A DNA stretch of 64,000 nt from Heligmosomoides polygyrus polygyrus (GCA_947396885.1 OX377204.1:868001-932000); one strand, 5' to 3'; counted from the stretch's first letter, positions 17,739 to 32,700 are shown. Made by a program: numbers and translations. The notes: a model not told the origin generated them from the sequence alone.

Positions 17739-20700
17739 GACTTCTCTCGAAACGCGCAAAAGCTCCTAAATCAAGATTGGCGAGAGAAAACTGCGAAACA
17801 GAGAGCGTGGTTACCACTGATTCTTTGAATTCGTGAAGAGTAGCTCGGTAGTACTTCTTCGCAAGCAGAGACGCTGGTGAATTTCCTGGTGGCTTCGAAA
17901 GTATAGACGCTAGTGAGACTCCAGGTGGCCATGTTCTTCTACGGATAGATCCTCGGGAATCTACGCGGGTGTACATTGAACGCGACGGAGATCCTCTTTC
18001 GCCTCGAAATTGACCACAACCAACAGCTCCCAAACCATAACCAGAATACGAGTCATCGGCAAAACAGCGCCCAAATTTGGTAGATCGGACTTCTCTCGAA
18101 ACGCGCAAAAGCTCCTAAATCAAGATTGGCGAGAGAAAACTGCGAAACAGAGAGTGTGGTTACCACTGATTCTTTGAATTCGTGAAGAGTAGCTCGGTAG
18201 TACTTCTTCGCAAGCAGAGACGCTGGTGAATTTCCTGGTGGCTTCGAAAGTATAGACGCTAGTGAGACTCCAGGTGGCCATGTTCTTCTACGGACAGATC
18301 CTCGGGCATCTACGCGGGTGTACATTGAACGCGACGGAGATCCTCTTTCGCCTCGAAATTGAGCACAACCAACAGCTCCCAAACCATAACCAGAATACGA
18401 GTCATCGGCAAAACAGCGCCCAAATTTGGTAGATCGGACTTCTCTCGAAACGCGCAAAAGCTCCTAAATCAAGATTGGCGAGAGAAAACTGCGAAACAGA
18501 GAGTGTGGTTACCACTGATTCTTTGAATTCGTGAAGAGTAGCTCGGTAGTACTTCTTCGCAAGCAGAGACGCTGGTGAATTTCCTGGTGGCTTCGAAAGT
18601 ATAGACGCTAGTGAGACTCCAGGTGGCCATGTTCTTCTACGGACAGATCCTCGGGCATCTACGCGGGTGTACATTGAACGCGACGGAGATCCTCTTTCGC
18701 CTCGAAATTGAGCACAACCAACAGCTCCCAAACCATAACCAGAATACGAGTCATCGGCAAAACAGCGCCCAAATTTGGTAGATCGGACTTCTCTCGAAAC
18801 GCGCAAAAGCTCCTAAATCAAGATTGGCGAGAGAAAACTGCGAAACAGAGAGTGTGGTTACCACTGATTCTTTGAATTCGTGAAGAGTAGCTCGGTAGTA
18901 CTTCTTCGCAAGCAGAGACGAATTTCCTGGTGGCTTCGAAAGTATAGACGCTAGTGAGACTCCAGGTGGCCATGTTCTTCTACGGACAGATCCTCGGGCA
19001 TCTACGCGGGTGTACATTGAACGCGACGGAGATCCTCTTTCGCCTCGAAATTGACCACAACCAACAGCTCCCAAACCATAACCAGAATACGAGTCATCGG
19101 CAAAACAGCGCCCAAATTTGGTAGATCGGACTTCTCTCGAAACGCGCAAAAGCTCCTAAATCAAGATTGGCGAGAGAAAACTGCGAAACAGAGAGTGTGG
19201 TTACCACTGATTCTTTGAATTCGTGAAGAGTAGCTCGGTAGGACTTCTTCGCAAGCAGAGACGCTGGTGAATTTCCTGGTGGCTTCGAAAGTATAGACGC
19301 TAGTGAAACTCCAGGTGGCCATGTTCTTCTACGGACAGATCCTCGGGCATCTACGCGGGTGGACATTGAACGCGACGGAGATCCTCTTTCGCCTCGAAAT
19401 TGACCACAACCAACAGCTCCCAAACCATAACCAGAATACGAGTCATCGGCAAAACAGCGCCCAAATTTGGTAGATCGGACTTCTCTCGAAACGCGCAAAA
19501 GCTCCTAAATCAAGATTGGCGAGAGAAAACTGCGAAACAGAGAGTGTGGTTACCACTGATTCTTTGAATTCGTGAAGAGTAGCTCGGTAGTACTTCTTCG
19601 CAAGCAGAGACGCTGGTGAATTTCCTGGTGGCTTCGAAAGTATAGACGCTAGTGAGACTCCAGGTGGCCATGTTCTTCTACGGACAGATCCTCGGGCATC
19701 TACGCGGGTGTACATTGAACGCGACGGAGATCCTCTTTCGCCTCGAAATTGACCACAACCAACAGCTCCCAAACCATAACCAGAATACGAGTCATCAGCA
19801 AAACAGCGCCCAAATTTGGTAGATCGGACTTCTCTCGAAACGCGCAAAAGCTCCTAAATCAAGATTGGCGAGAGAAAACTGCGAAACAGAGAGTGTGGTT
19901 ACCACTGATTCTTTGAATTCGTGAAGAGTAGCTCGGTAGGACTTCTTCGCAAGCAGAGACGCTGGTGAATTTCCTGGTGGCTTCGAAAGTATAGACGCTA
20001 GTGAAACTCCAGGTGGCCATGTTCTTCTACGGACAGATCCTCGGGCATCTACGCGGGTGGACATTGAACGCGACGGAGATCCTCTTTCGCCTCGAAATTG
20101 ACCACAACCAACAGCTCCCAAACCATAACCAGAATACGAGTCATCGGCAAAACAGCGCCCAAATTTGGTAGATCGGACTTCTCTCGAAACGCGCAAAAGC
20201 TCCTAAATCAAGATTGGCGAGAGAAAACTGCGAAACAGAGAGTGTGGTTACCACTGATTCTTTGAATTCGTGAAGAGTAGCTCGGTAGGACTTCTTCGCA
20301 AGCAGAGACGCTGGTGAATTTCCTGGTGGCTTCGAAAGTATAGACGCTAGTGAAACTCCAGGTGGCCATGTTCTTCTACGGACAGATCCTCGGGCATCTA
20401 CGCGGGTGGACATTGAACGCGACGGAGATCCTCTTTCGCCTCGAAATTGACCACAACCAACAGCTCCCAAACCATAACCAGAATACGAGTCATCGGCAAA
20501 ACAGCGCCCAAATTTGGTAGATCGGACTTCTCTCGAAACGCGCAAAAGCTCCTAAATCAAGATTGGCGAGAGAAAACTGCGAAACAGAGAGTGTGGTTAC
20601 CACTGATTCTTTGAATTCGTGAAGAGTAGCTCGGTAGTACTTCTTCGCAAGCAGAGACGCTGGTGAATTTCCTGGTGGCTTCGAAAGTATAGACGCTAGT

Positions 20701-23700
20701 GAGACTCCAGGTGGCCATGTTCTTCTACGGACAGATCCTCGGGCATCTACGCGGGTGTACATTGAACGCGACGGAGATCCTCTTTCGCCTCGAAATTGAC
20801 CACAACCAACAGCTCCCAAACCATAACCAGAATACGAGTCATCAGCAAAACAGCGCCCAAATTTGGTAGATCGGACTTCTCTCGAAACGCGCAAAAGCTC
20901 CTAAATCAAGATTGGCGAGAGAAAACTGCGAAACAGAGAGTGTGGTTACCACTGATTCTTTGAATTCGTGAAGAGTAGCTCGGTAGGACTTCTTCGCAAG
21001 CAGAGACGCTGGTGAATTTCCTGGTGGCTTCGAAAGTATAGACGCTAGTGAAACTCCAGGTGGCCATGTTCTTCTACGGACAGATCCTCGGGCATCTACG
21101 CGGGTGGACATTGAACGCGACGGAGATCCTCTTTCGCCTCGAAATTGACCACAACCAACAGCTCCCAAACCATAACCAGAATACGAGTCATCGGCAAAAC
21201 AGCGCCCAAATTTGGTAGATCGGACTTCTCTCGAAACGCGCAAAAGCTCCTAAATCAAGATTGGCGAGAGAAAACTGCGAAACAGAGAGCGTGGTTACCA
21301 CTGATTCTTTGAATTCGTGAAGAGTAGCTCGGTAGGACTTCTTCGCAAGCAGAGACGCTGGTGAATTTCCTGGTGGCTTCCAAAGTATAGACGCTAGTGA
21401 AACTCCAGGTGGCCATGTTCTTCTACGGACAGATCCTCGGGCATCTACGCGGGTGGACATTGAACGCGACGGAGATCCTCTTTCGCCTCGAAATTGACCA
21501 CAACCAACAGCTCCCAAACCATAACCAGAATACGAGTCATCGGCAAAACAGCGCCCAAATTTGGTAGATCGGACTTCTCTCGAAACGCGCAAAAGCTCCT
21601 AAATCAAGATTGGCGAGAGAAAACTGCGAAACAGAGAGTGTGGTTACCACTGATTCTTTGAATTCGTGAAGAGTAGCTCGGTAGGACTTCTTCGCAAGCA
21701 GAGACGCTGGTGAATTTCCTGGTGGCTTCGAAAGTATAGACGCTAGTGAGACTCCAGGTGGCCATGTTCTTCTACGGACAGATCCTCGGGCATCTACGCG
21801 GGTGGACATTGAACGCGACGGAGATCCTCTTTCGCCTCGAAATTGACCACAACCAACAGCTCCCAAACCATAACCAGAATACGAGTCATCGGCAAAACAG
21901 CGCCCAAATTTGGTAGATCGGACTTCTCTCGAAACGCGCAAAAGCTCCTAAATCAAGATTGGCGAGAGAAAACTGCGAAACAGAGAGTGTGGTTACCACT
22001 GATTCTTTGAATTCGTGAAGAGTAGCTCGGTAGGACTTCTTAGCAAGCAGAGACGCTGGTGAATTTCCTGGTGGCTTCCAAAGTATAGACGCTAGTGAAA
22101 CTCCAGGTGGCCATGTTCTTCTACGGACAGATCCTCGGGCATCTACGCGGGTGGACATTGAACGCGACGGAGATCCTCTTTCGCCTCGAAATTGACCACA
22201 ACCAACAGCTCCCAAACCATAACCAGAATACGAGTCATCGGCAAAACAGCGCCCAAATTTGGTAGATCGGACTTCTCTCGAAACGCGCAAAAGCTCCTAA
22301 ATCAAGATTGGCGAGAGAAAACTGCGAAACAGAGAGTGTGGTTACCACTGATTCTTTGAATTCGTGAAGAGTAGCTCGGTAGGACTTCTTCGCAAGCAGA
22401 GACGCTGGTGAATTTCCTGGTGGCTTCGAAAGTATAGACGCTAGTGAGACTCCAGGTGGCCATGTTCTTCTACGGACAGATCCTCGGGCATCTACGCGGG
22501 TGGACATTGAACGCGACGGAGATCCTCTTTCGCCTCGAAATTGACCACAACCAACAGCTCCCAAACCATAACCAGAATACGAGTCATCGGCAAAACAGCG
22601 CCCAAATTTGGTAGATCGGACTTCTCTCGAAACGCGCAAAAGCTCCTAAATCAAGATTGGCGAGAGAAAACTGCGAAACAGAGAGCGTGGTTACCACTGA
22701 TTCTTTGAATTCGTGAAGAGTAGCTCGGTAGGACTTCTTCGCAAGCAGAGACGCTGGTGAATTTCCTGGTGGCTTCCAAAGTATAGACGCTAGTGAAACT
22801 CCAGGTGGCCATGTTCTTCTACGGACAGATCCTCGGGCATCTACGCGGGTGGACATTGAACGCGACGGAGATCCTCTTTCGCCTCGAAATTGACCACAAC
22901 CAACAGCTCCCAAACCATAACCAGAATACGAGTCATCGGCAAAACAGCGCCCAAATTTGGTAGATCGGACTTCTCTCGAAACGCGCAAAAGCTCCTAAAT
23001 CAAGATTGGCGAGAGAAAACTGCGAAACAGAGAGCGTGGTTACCACTGATTCTTTGAATTCGTGAAGAGTAGCTCGGTAGGACTTCTTCGCAAGCAGAGA
23101 CGCTGGTGAATTTCCTGGTGGCTTCGAAAGTATAGACGCTAGTGAGACTCCAGGTGGCCATGTTCTTCTACGGACAGATCCTCGGGCATCTACGCGGGTG
23201 GACACTGAACGCGACGGAGATCCTCTTTCGCCTCGAAATTGACCACAACCAACAGCTCCCAAACCATAACCAGAATACGAGTGATCGGCAAAACAGCGCC
23301 CAAATTTGGTAGATCGGACTTCTCTCGAAACGCGCAAAAGCTCCTAAATCAAGATTGGCGAGAGAAAACTGCGAAACAGAGAGTGTGGTTACCACTGATT
23401 CTTTGAATTCGTGAAGAGTAGCTCGGTAGGACTTCTTCGCAAGCAGAGACGCTGGTGAATTTCCTGGTGGCTTCGAAAGTATAGACGCTAGTGAGACTCC
23501 AGGTGGCCATGTTCTTCTACGGACAGATCCTCGGGCATCTACGCGGGTGTAGATTGAACGCGATGGAGATCCTCTTTCGCCTCGAAATTGGCCACAACCA
23601 ACAGCTCCCAAACCATAACCAGAATACGAGTCATCGGCAAAACAGCGCCCAAATTTGGTAGATCGGACTTCTCTCGAAACGCGCAAAGACTCCTAAATCA

Positions 23701-23704
23701 AGAA
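17739..23704 (+). repeat. Satellite A, 349-bp tandem array, 17 copies plus a stub
   Basis: Monomers start at GACTTCTCTCGAAACGCG at 17739, 18088, 18437, 18786, 19129 and then every 349 bp to 23317; a 39-bp stub follows from 23666. One monomer (18786) is 343 bp because 6 bp around CGCTGGTGA are lost. Copies are nearly identical. Marker variants (GGTAGTACTT/GGTAGGACTT, GGGTGTACATT/GGGTGGACATT, GCTTCGAAAG/GCTTCCAAAG, TCATCGGC/TCATCAGC) define a higher-order structure. The long minus-strand open frames across monomers arise from composition: 349 is not a multiple of 3. Confidence 0.97.
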
Positions 23705-26700
23705 TCCCTCCCCCCACACAAGAAATCGATATAAGAATTCGCTCGCCGGCATTCAACTGTGGAGTAGGCTACGGAACGCGTTGATGGGACCGCGACTAGA
23801 CCTGTGATGAGGTTAAACGAAACTTTAACAGACATTTCCAAGAGTAAACGACTCCCTCTACCAATCCTTTGGTTTGCTGTAGTGCGGTGGCGGACTCGCT
23901 GGTCGACATCCTACGACTCGGCTTTTCGTTTGCTTCAACAGAAAGAGTTTCCGAACAACGCCCCTCCCCCCACACTAGAAATCGATATAAGAATTCGCTC
24001 GCCGGCATTCAACTGTGGAGTAGGCTACGGAACGCGTTGATGGGACCGCGACAAGACCTGTGATGAAGTTAAACGAAACTTTAACAGACATTTCCAAGAG
24101 TAAACGACTCCCTCTACCAATCCTTTGGTTTGCTGTAGTGCGGTGGCGGACTCGCTGGTCGACATCCTACGACTCGGCTTTTCGTTTGCTTCAACAGAAA
24201 GAGTTTCCGAACAACGCCTCCCTCCCTCCCACGCAAGAAATCGATATAAGAATTCGCTCGCCGGCATTCAACTGTGGAGTAGGCTACGGAACGCGTTGAT
24301 GGGACCGCGACAAGACCTGTGATGAGGTTAAACGTATCTTTAACAGACATTTCCAAGAGTAAACGACTCCCTCTACCAATCCTTTGGTTTGCTGTAGTGC
24401 GGTGGCGGACTCGCTGGTCGACATCCTACGACTCGGCTTTTCGTTTGCTTCAACAGAAAGAGTTTCCGAACAACGCCCCTCCCCCCACACAAGAAATCGA
24501 TATAAGAATTCGCTCGCCGGCATTCAACTGTGGAGTAGGCTACGGAACGCGTTGATGGGACCGCGACAAGACCTGTGATGAGGTTAAACGTATCTTTAAC
24601 AGACATTTCCAAGAGTAAACGACTCCCTCTACCAATCCTTTGGTTTGCTGTAGTGCGGTGGCGGGCTCGCTGGTCGACATCCTACGACTCGGCTTTTCGT
24701 TTGCTTCAACAGAAAGAGTTTCCGAACAACGCCTCCCTCCCTCCCACGCAAGAAATCGATATAAGAATTCGCTCGCCGGCATTCAACTGTGGAGTAGGCT
24801 ACGGAACGCGTTGATGGGACCGCGACTAGACCTGTGATGAGGTTAAACGAAACTTTAACAGACATTTCCAAGAGTAAACGACTCCCTCTACCAATCCTTT
24901 GGTTTGCTGTAGTGCGGTGGCGGACTCGCTGGTCGACATCCTACGACTCGGCTTTTCGTTTGCTTCAACAGAAAGAGTTTCCGAACAACGCCTCCCTCCC
25001 TCCCACGCAAGAAATCGATATAAGAATTCGCTCGCCGGCATTCAACTGTGGAGTAGGCTACGGAACGCGTTGATGGGACCGCGACTAGACCTGTGATGAG
25101 GTTAAACGAAACTTTAACAGACATTTCCAAGAGTAAACGACTCCCTCTACCAATCCTTTGGTTTGCTGTAGTGCGGTGGCGGACTCGCTGGTCGACATCC
25201 TACGACTCGGCTTTTCGTTTGCTTCAACAGAAAGAGTTTCCGAACAACGCCCCTCCCCCCACACTAGAAATCGATATAAGAATTCGCTCGCCGGCATTCA
25301 ACTGTGGAGTAGGCTACGGAACGCGTTGATGGGACCGCGACAAGACCTGTGATGAACTTAAACGAAACTTTAACAGACATTTCCAAGAGTAAACGACTCC
25401 CTCTACCAATCCTTTGGTTTGCTGTAGTGCGGTGGCGGACTCGCTGGTCGACATCCTACGACTCGGCTTTTCGTTTGCTTCAACAGAAAGAGTTTCCGAA
25501 CAACGCCCCTCCCCCCACACTAGAAATCGATATAAGAATTCGCTCGCCGGCATTCAACTGTGGAGTAGGCTACGGAACGCGTTGATGGGACCGCGACTAG
25601 ACCTGTGATGAGGTTAAACGAAACTTTAACAGACATTTCCAAGAGTAAACGACTCCCTCTACCAATCCTTTGGTTTGCTGTAGTGCGGTGGCGGACTCGC
25701 TGGTCGACATCCTACGACTCGGCTTTTCGTTTGCTTCAACAGAAAGAGTTTCCGAACAACGCCCCTCCCCCCACACTAGAAATCGATATAAGAATTCGCT
25801 CGCCGGCATTCAACTGTGGAGTAGGCTACGGAACGCGTTGATGGGACCGCGACTAGACCTGTGATGAGGTTAAACGAAACTTTAACAGACATTTCCAAGA
25901 GTAAACGACTCCCTCTACCAATCCTTTGGTTTGCTGTAGTGCGGTGGCGGACTCGCTGGTCGACATCCTACGACTCGGCTTTTCGTTTGCTTCAACAGAA
26001 AGAGTTTCCGAACAACGCCCCTCCCCCCACACTAGAAATCGATATAAGAATTCGCTCGCCGGCATTCAACTGTGGAGTAGGCTACGGAACGCGTTGATGG
26101 GACCGCGACAAGACCTGTGATGAACTTAAACGAAACTTTAACAGACATTTCCAAGAGTAAACGACTCCCTCTACCAATCCTTTGGTTTGCTGTAGTGCGG
26201 TGGCGGACTCGCTGGTCGACATCCTACGACTCGGCTTTTCGTTTGCTTCAACAGAAAGAGTTTCCGAACAACGCCCCTCCCCCCACACTAGAAATCGATA
26301 TAAGAATTCGCTCGCCGGCATTCAACTGTGGAGTAGGCTACGGAACGCGTTGATGGGACCGCGACAAGACCTGTGATGAACTTAAACGAAACTTTAACAG
26401 ACATTTCCAAGAGTAAACGACTCCCTCTACCAATCCTTTGGTTTGCTGTAGTGCGGTGGCGGACTCGCTGGTCGACATCCTACGACTCGGCTTTTCGTTT
26501 GCTTCAACAGAAAGAGTTTCCGAACAACGCCCCTCCCCCCACACAAGAAATCGATATAAGAATTCGCTCGCCGGCATTCAACTGTGGAGTAGGCTACGGA
26601 ACGCGTTGATGGGACCGCGACTAGACCTGTGATGAGGTTAAACGAAACTTTAACAGACATTTCCAAGAGTAAACGACTCCCTCTACCAATCCTTTGGTTT

Positions 26701-29700
26701 GCTGTAGTGCGGTGGCGGACTCGCTGGTCGACATCCTACGACTCGGCTTTTCGTTTGCTTCAACAGAAAGAGTTTCCGAACAACGCCCCTCCCCCCACAC
26801 TAGAAATCGATATAAGAATTCGCTCGCCGGCATTCAACTGTGGAGTAGGCTACGGAACGCGTTGATGGGACCGCGACAAGACCTGTGATGAAGTTAAACG
26901 AAACTTTAACAGACATTTCCAAGAGTAAACGACTCCCTCTACCAATCCTTTGGTTTGCTGTAGTGCGGTGGCGGACTCGCTGGTCGACATCCTACGACTC
27001 GGGCTACGGAACGCGTTGATGGGACCGCGACTAGACCTGTGATGAGGTTAAACGAAACTTTAACAGACATTTCCAAGAGTAAACGACTCCCTCTACCAAT
27101 CCTTTGGTTTGCTGTAGTGCGGTGGCGGACTCGCTGGTCGACATCCTACGACTCGGCTTTTCGTTTGCTTCAACAGAAAGAGTTTCCGAACAACGCCCTG
27201 TGATGAGGTTAAACGAAACTTTAACAGACATTTCCAAGAGTAAACGACTCCCTCTACCAATCCTTTGGTTTGCTGTAGTGCGGTGGCGGACTCGCTGGTC
27301 GACATCCTACGACTCGGCTTTTCGTTTGCTTCAACAGAAAGAGTTTCCGAACAACGCCTCCCTCCCTCCCACGCAAGAAATCGATATAAGAATTCGCTCG
27401 CCGGCATTCAACTGTGGAGTAGGCTACGGAACGCGTTGATGGGACCGCGACAAGACCTGTGATGAACTTAAACGAAACTTTAACAGACATTTCCAAGAGT
27501 AAACGACTCCCTCTACCAATCCTTTGGTTTGCTGTAGTGCGGTGGCGGACTCGCTGGTCGACATCCTACGACTCGGCTTTTCGTTTGCTTCAACAGAAAG
27601 AGTTTCCGAACAACGCCCCTCCCCCCACACTAGAAATCGATATAAGAATTCGCTCGCCGGCATTCAACTGTGGAGTAGGCTACGGAACGCGTTGATGGGA
27701 CCGCGACAAGACCTGTGATGAAGTTAAACGAAACTTTAACAGACATTTCCAAGAGTAAACGACTCCCTCTACCAATCCTTTGGTTTGCTGTAGTGCGGTG
27801 GCGGACTCGCTGGTCGACATCCTACGACTCGGCTTTTCGTTTGCTTCAACAGAAAGAGTTTCCGAACAACGCCCCTCCCCCCACACAAGAAATCGATATA
27901 AGAATTCGCTCGCCGGCATTCAACTGTGGAGTAGGCTACGGAACGCGTTGATGGGACCGCGACAAGACCTGTGATGAGGTTAAACGTATCTTTAACAGAC
28001 ATTTCCAAGAGTAAACGACTCCCTCTACCAATCCTTTGGTTTGCTGTAGTGCGGTGGCGGGCTCGCTGGTCGACATCCTACGACTCGGCTTTTCGTTTGC
28101 TTCAACAGAAAGAGTTTCCGAACAACGCCTCCCTCCCTCCCACGCAAGAAATCGATATAAGAATTCGCTCGCCGGCATTCAACTGTGGAGTAGGCTACGG
28201 AACGCGTTGATGGGACCGCGACTAGACCTGTGATGAGGTTAAACGAAACTTTAACAGACATTTCCAAGAGTAAACGACTCCCTCTACCAATCCTTTGGTT
28301 TGCTGTAGTGCGGTGGCGGACTCGCTGGTCGACATCCTACGACTCGGCTTTTCGTTTGCTTCAACAGAAAGAGTTTCCGAACAACGCCTCCCTCCCTCCC
28401 ACGCAAGAAATCGATATAAGAATTCGCTCGCCGGCATTCAACTGTGGAGTAGGCTACGGAACGCGTTGATGGGACCGCGACTAGACCTGTGATGAGGTTA
28501 AACGAAACTTTAACAGACATTTCCAAGAGTAAACGACTCCCTCTACCAATCCTTTGGTTTGCTGTAGTGCGGTGGCGGACTCGCTGGTCGACATCCTACG
28601 ACTCGGCTTTTCGTTTGCTTCAACAGAAAGAGTTTCCGAACAACGCCCCTCCCCCCACACTAGAAATCGATATAAGAATTCGCTCGCCGGCATTCAACTG
28701 TGGAGTAGGCTACGGAACGCGTTGATGGGACCGCGACAAGACCTGTGATGAACTTAAACGAAACTTTAACAGACATTTCCAAGAGTAAACGACTCCCTCT
28801 ACCAATCCTTTGGTTTGCTGTAGTGCGGTGGCGGACTCGCTGGTCGACATCCTACGACTCGGCTTTTCGTTTGCTTCAACAGAAAGAGTTTCCGAACAAC
28901 GCCCCTCCCCCCACACTAGAAATCGATATAAGAATTCGCTCGCCGGCATTCAACTGTGGAGTAGGCTACGGAACGCGTTGATGGGACCGCGACAAGACCT
29001 GTGATGAACTTAAACGAAACTTTAACAGACATTTCCAAGAGTAAACGACTCCCTCTACCAATCCTTTGGTTTGCTGTAGTGCGGTGGCGGACTCGCTGGT
29101 CGACATCCTACGACTCGGCTTTTCGTTTGCTTCAACAGAAAGAGTTTCCGAACAACGCCCCTCCCCCCACACTAGAAATCGATATAAGAATTCGCTCGCC
29201 GGCATTCAACTGTGGAGTAGGCTACGGAACGCGTTGATGGGACCGCGACAAGACCTGTGATGAAGTTAAACGAAACTTTAACAGACATTTCCAAGAGTAA
29301 ACGACTCCCTCTACCAATCCTTTGGTTTGCTGTAGTGCGGTGGCGGACTCGCTGGTCGACATCCTACGACTCGGCTTTTCGTTTGCTTCAACAGAAAGAG
29401 TTTCCGAACAACGCCTCCCTCCCTCCCACGCAAGAAATCGATATAAGAATTCGCTCGCCGGCATTCAACTGTGGAGTAGGCTACGGAACGCGTTGATGGG
29501 ACCGCGACAAGACCTGTGATGAGGTTAAACGAAACTTTAACAGACATTTCCAAGAGTAAACGACTCCCTCTACCAATCCTTTGGTTTGCTGTAGTGCGGT
29601 GGCGGACTCGCTGGTCGACATCCTACGACTCGGCTTTTCGTTTGCTTCAACAGAAAGAGTTTCCGAACAACGCCTCCCTCCCTCCCACGCAAGAAATCGA

Positions 29701-32700
29701 TATAAGAATTCGCTCGCCGGCATTCAACTGTGGAGTAGGCTACGGAACGCGTTGATGGGACCGCGACTAGACCTGTGATGAGGTTAAACGAAACTTTAAC
29801 AGACATTTCCAAGAGTAAACGACTCCCTCTACCAATCCTTTGGTTTGCTGTAGTGCGGTGGCGGACTCGCTGGTCGACATCCTACGACTCGGCTTTTCGT
29901 TTGCTTCAACAGAAAGAGTTTCCGAACAACGCCTCCCTCCCTCCCACGCAAGAAATCGATATAAGAATTCGCTCGCCGGCATTCAACTGTGGAGTAGGCT
30001 ACGGAACGCGTTGATGGGACCGCGACTAGACCTGTGATGAAGTTAAACGAAACTTTAACAGACATTTCCAAGAGTAAACGACTCCCTCTACCAATCCTTT
30101 GGTTTGCTGTAGTGCGGTGGCGGACTCGCTGGTCGACATCCTACGACTCGGCTTTTCGTTTGCTTCAACAGAAAGAGTTTCCGAACAACGCCCCTCCCCC
30201 CACACAAGAAATCGATATAAGAATTCGCTCGCCGGCATTCAACTGTGGAGTAGGCTACGGAACGCGTTGATGGGACCGCGACTAGACCTGTGATGAGGTT
30301 AAACGAAACTTTAACAGACATTTCCAAGAGTAAACGACTCCCTCTACCAATCCTTTGGTTTGCTGTAGTGCGGTGGCGGACTCGCTGGTCGACATCCTAC
30401 GACTCGGCTTTTCGTTTGCTTCAACAGAAAGAGTTTCCGAACAACGCCTCCCTCCCTCCCACGCAAGAAATCGATATAAGAATTCGCTCGCCGGCATTCA
30501 ACTGTGGAGTAGGCTACGGAACGCGTTGATGGGACCGCGACTAGACCTGTGATGAAGTTAAACGAAACTTTAACAGACATTTCCAAGAGTAAACGACTCC
30601 CTCTACCAATCCTTTGGTTTGCTGTAGTGCGGTGGCGGACTCGCTGGTCGACATCCTACGACTCGGCTTTTCGTTTGCTTCAACAGAAAGAGTTTCCGAA
30701 CAACGCCTCCCTCCCTCCCACGCAAGAAATCGATATAAGAATTCGCTCGCCGGCATTCAACTGTGGAGTAGGCTACGGAACGCGTTGATGGGACCGCGAC
30801 TAGACCTGTGATGAGGTTAAACGAAACTTTAACAGACATTTCCAAGAGTAAACGACTCCCTCTACCAATCCTTTGGTTTGCTGTAGTGCGGTGGCGGACT
30901 CGCTGGTCGACATCCTACGACTCGGCTTTTCGTTTGCTTCAACAGAAAGAGTTTCCGAACAACGCCTCCCTCCCTCCCACGCAAGAAATCGATATCAGAA
31001 TTCGCTCGCCGGCATTCAACTGTGGAGTAGGCTACGGAACGCGTTGATGGGACCGCGACTAGACCTGTGATGAGGTTAAACGAAACTTTAACAGACATTT
31101 CCAAGAGTAAACGACTCCCTCTACCAATCCTTTGGTTTGCTGTAGTGCGGTGGCGGACTCGCTGGTCGACATCCTACGACTCGGCTTTTCGTTTGCTTCA
31201 ACAGAAAGAGTTTCCGAACAACGCCTCCCTCCCTCCCACGCAAGAAATCGATATAAGAATTCGCTCGCCGGCATTCAACTGTGGAGTAGGCTACGGAACG
31301 CGTTGATGGGACCGCGACTAGACCTGTGATGAGGTTAAACGAAACTTTAACAGACATTTCCAAGAGTAAACGACTCCCTCTACCAATCCTTTGGTTTGCT
31401 GTAGTGCGGTGGCGGACTCGCTGGTCGACATCCTACGACTCGGCTTTTCGTTTGCTTCAACAGAAAGAGTTTCCGAACAACGCCTCCCTCCCTCCCACGC
31501 AAGAAATCGATATCAGAATTCGCTCGCCGGCATTCAACTGTGGAGTAGGCTACGGAACGCGTTGATGGGACCGCGACTAGACCTGTGATGAGGTTAAACG
31601 AAACTTTAACAGACATTTCCAAGAGTAAACGACTCCCTCTACCAATCCTTTGGTTTGCTGTAGTGCGGTGGCGGACTCGCTGGTCGACATCCTACGACTC
31701 GGCTTTTCGTTTGCTTCAACAGAAAGAGTTTCCGAACAACGCCCCTCCCCCCACACTAGAAATCGATATAAGAATTCGCTCGCCGGCATTCAACTGTGGA
31801 GTAGGCTACGGAACGCGTTGATGGGACCGCGACTAGACCTGTGATGAAGTTAAACGAAACTTTAACAGACATTTCCAAGAGTAAACGACTCCCTCTACCA
31901 ATCCTTTGGTTTGCTGTAGTGCGGTGGCGGACTCGCTGGTCGACATCCTACGACTCGGCTTTTCGTTTGCTTCAACAGAAAGAGTTTCCGAACAACGCCC
32001 CTCCCCCCACACTAGAAATCGATATAAGAATTCGCTCGCCGGCATTCAACTGTGGAGTAGGCTACGGAACGCGTTGATGGGACCGCGACAAGACCTGTGA
32101 TGAACTTAAACGAAACTTTAACAGACATTTCCAAGAGTAAACGACTCCCTCTACCAATCCTTTGGTTTGCTGTAGTGCGGTGGCGGACTCGCTGGTCGAC
32201 ATCCTACGACTCGGCTTTTCGTTTGCTTCAACAGAAAGAGTTTCCGAACAACGCCTCCCTCCCTCCCACGCAAGAAATCGATATAAGAATTCGCTCGCCG
32301 GCATTCAACTGTGGAGTAGGCTACGGAACGCGTTGATGGGACCGCGACAAGACCTGTGATGAGGTTAAACGAAACTTTAACAGACATTTCCAAGAGTAAA
32401 CGACTCCCTCTACCAATCCTTTGGTTTGCTGTAGTGCGGTGGCGGACTCGCTGGTCGACATCCTACGACTCGGCTTTTCGTTTGCTTCAACAGAAAGAGT
32501 TTCCGAACAACGCCTCCCTCCCTCCCACGCAAGAAATCGATATAAGAATTCGCTCGCCGGCATTCAACTGTGGAGTAGGCTACGGAACGCGTTGATGGGA
32601 CCGCGACTAGACCTGTGATGAAGTTAAACGAAACTTTAACAGACATTTCCAAGAGTAAACGACTCCCTCTACCAATCCTTTGGTTTGCTGTAGTGCGGTG

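Noticed and set aside
17539..23686. Overlapping 130-190-codon minus-strand open frames, one per 349-bp unit
   Set aside because: They repeat with the satellite unit, run through unit borders in changing frames (349 is not divisible by 3) and show no domain. They result from tandem repetition.
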